Assembly (NCBI RefSeq): GCF_011758655.1
Contig: NZ_JAAMPA010000001.1
Coordinates: 2,232,001 to 2,296,000, forward strand
Origin: Modestobacter marinus
GTDB lineage: Bacteria > Actinomycetota > Actinomycetes > Mycobacteriales > Geodermatophilaceae
Length of the DNA: 64,000 bases
Direction: 5' to 3'
Shown: positions 63,186 through 64,000 of the stretch, in pieces
How positions within the stretch are numbered: position 1 is the stretch's first letter
How the letters are laid out: every line of letters starts with the position of its first letter
Position numbers and translations under genes: made by a program
The notes under the pieces: generated by a model
Told to the model about the DNA's origin: nothing
What the model saw: only the letters and a program-made list of their open reading frames with translations
The model's database searches: none

Positions 63186-64000
63186 TCAGCGGGGGAGCAG
63201 GCCCTGCAGGTACGCGCCGTAGCCGCTCTTGGCCAGCGGCTCGGCCACGGCTCGCAGGCCGTCGTCGTCCAGCCAGCCGTTGCGCCAGGCGACCTCCTCG
63301 ATGCAGCCGATCTTCAGCCCCTGCCGCTCCTCGACCACCGAGACGAACTCGGTCGCCTGGCGCAACGAGGTGAAGGTGCCGGTGTCCAGCCAGGCGGTCC
63401 CACGGTCGAGCACGGTGACGGTGAGCCGGCCCTGCCGCAGGTAGTGCTCGTTGACGGCGGTGATCTCCAGCTCACCCCGTGCGCTCGGGGTGATGCCCCG
63501 GGCGACCTCGACGACGTCGGGGCCGAAGAAGTACAGCCCTGGGACCGCGTAGGAGCTCTTGGGCGCCGCTGGCTTCTCCTCGATGGAGAGGACCCGGCCG
63601 GCGTCGTCGAACTCCACGACGCCGTAGGCCGCCGGTTCGGCCACGTGGTAGGCGAAGACGTGGCCACCGTCGGGCTCGGGCAACCGGGACAGAGCGGTGC
63701 CGAGGCCCGCGCCGTAGAAGATGTTGTCGCCCAGCACCAGGGCCGCGGCCTGGCCGTCGAGGAAGTCCGCGCCGATGAGGAAGGCCTGCGCGAGGCCCTC
63801 CGGCCGGGGCTGCACCGCGTACTCGATCCGCATGCCCAACCGGCTGCCGTCACCCAGCAGCCGGGCGAAGGAGTCGCGGTCCTCCGGGGTGGTGATGACC
63901 AAGACCTCCCGGATGCCGGCCATCATCAGCGTGGAGAGCGGGTAGTAGATCATCGGCTTGTCGTAGACCGGCATGAGCTGCTTGCTGACGCCCAGGGTGA
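63186..64000 (-). CDS. rmlA: Glucose-1-phosphate thymidylyltransferase (N-terminal end outside window)
   Basis: This enzyme makes dTDP-glucose, the first step to dTDP-rhamnose. Visible are [20 protein letters not shown] at the window edge, the [17 protein letters not shown] substrate loop, [10 protein letters not shown] with the metal-binding Asp, [16 protein letters not shown] and [12 protein letters not shown]. About 20 N-terminal residues, including the GGSGTRL phosphate loop, lie beyond position 64000; the in-frame ATG at 63974 is internal. It supplies rhamnose for the linker made by the WbbL-like enzyme and perhaps for the exported polymer. Confidence 0.93.
   Translation of the reverse strand, partial: TLGVSKQLMPVYDKPMIYYPLSTLMMAGIREVLVITTPEDRDSFARLLGDGSRLGMRIEYAVQPRPEGLAQAFLIGADFLDGQAAALVLGDNIFYGAGLGTALSRLPEPDGGHVFAYHVAEPAAYGVVEFDDAGRVLSIEEKPAAPKSSYAVPGLYFFGPDVVEVARGITPSARGELEITAVNEHYLRQGRLTVTVLDRGTAWLDTGTFTSLRQATEFVSVVEERQGLKIGCIEEVAWRNGWLDDDGLRAVAEPLAKSGYGAYLQGLLPR

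Noticed and set aside
61111-63222. Plus-strand open frame opposite the AftB-like gene
   Set aside because: Antisense shadow of a convincing membrane glycosyltransferase.

Overview
The window is a chromosomal segment of a very G+C-rich actinomycete: GTG starts are common, genes are tightly packed and start/stop overlaps of the ATGA/GTGA type are frequent. Gene order follows, in pieces, two regions known from Mycobacterium tuberculosis: the Rv3264c-Rv3285 block with the Rv3303c-Rv3306c neighbourhood, and the Rv3781-Rv3807c arabinogalactan region. No mycolic-acid genes are visible. Three secreted proteins carry LGFP repeats. This fits a non-mycolate actinomycete such as a member of the Geodermatophilaceae (inference; no rRNA or species marker is present). 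I see no tRNA, rRNA, CRISPR array, insertion sequence or phage gene.

Positions 1-17700 hold mainly propionyl-CoA metabolism. The tail of an M20 amidohydrolase is followed by the mutA-mutB-meaB operon, a GtrA protein, an LpdA-type flavoprotein that has lost its redox disulfide, and a secreted zinc protease with LGFP repeats and a 324-bp tandem duplication. Next come the acyl-CoA carboxylase genes (accD5-accE-maf, with accA3 nearby), birA and a PH-domain membrane protein. Carboxylase, biotin ligase, mutase and mutase chaperone together make propionyl-CoA to succinyl-CoA; the epimerase is not here. A membrane acyltransferase and sbcD-sbcC follow.

Positions 21900-32240 hold a second GtrA gene, an LGFP exoprotein with its lipoprotein partner, purK-purE, an acyl-CoA dehydrogenase, an SGNH hydrolase, a 3-oxoacid CoA-transferase pair with a DUF1028 gene, and a TIGR03089 gene. 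Positions 32300-40411 hold a compact decaprenyl-phosphoryl-arabinose operon (PAP2 phosphatase, ubiA, dprE1, dprE2), an LCP ligase and an LGFP-repeat peptidoglycan amidase.

Positions 40444-64000 are a surface-polysaccharide region: two GT-C-like membrane proteins, a WbdD-like methyltransferase, an unrecognised protein, eight further glycosyltransferase-type genes in all, an ABC-2 exporter whose ATPase has a C-terminal Wzt-type sugar-binding domain, a second membrane acyltransferase, manC, an AftB-like arabinosyltransferase and rmlA (cut by the window end). An SDR and a DNA glycosylase lie among them. My leading hypothesis is a methyl-capped polysaccharide exported by this Wzm/Wzt pair, made next to the arabinan precursor pathway and to LGFP wall-binding proteins. 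Many transcription units appear leaderless: a TANNNT -10 box lies 6-7 nt before the start codon.
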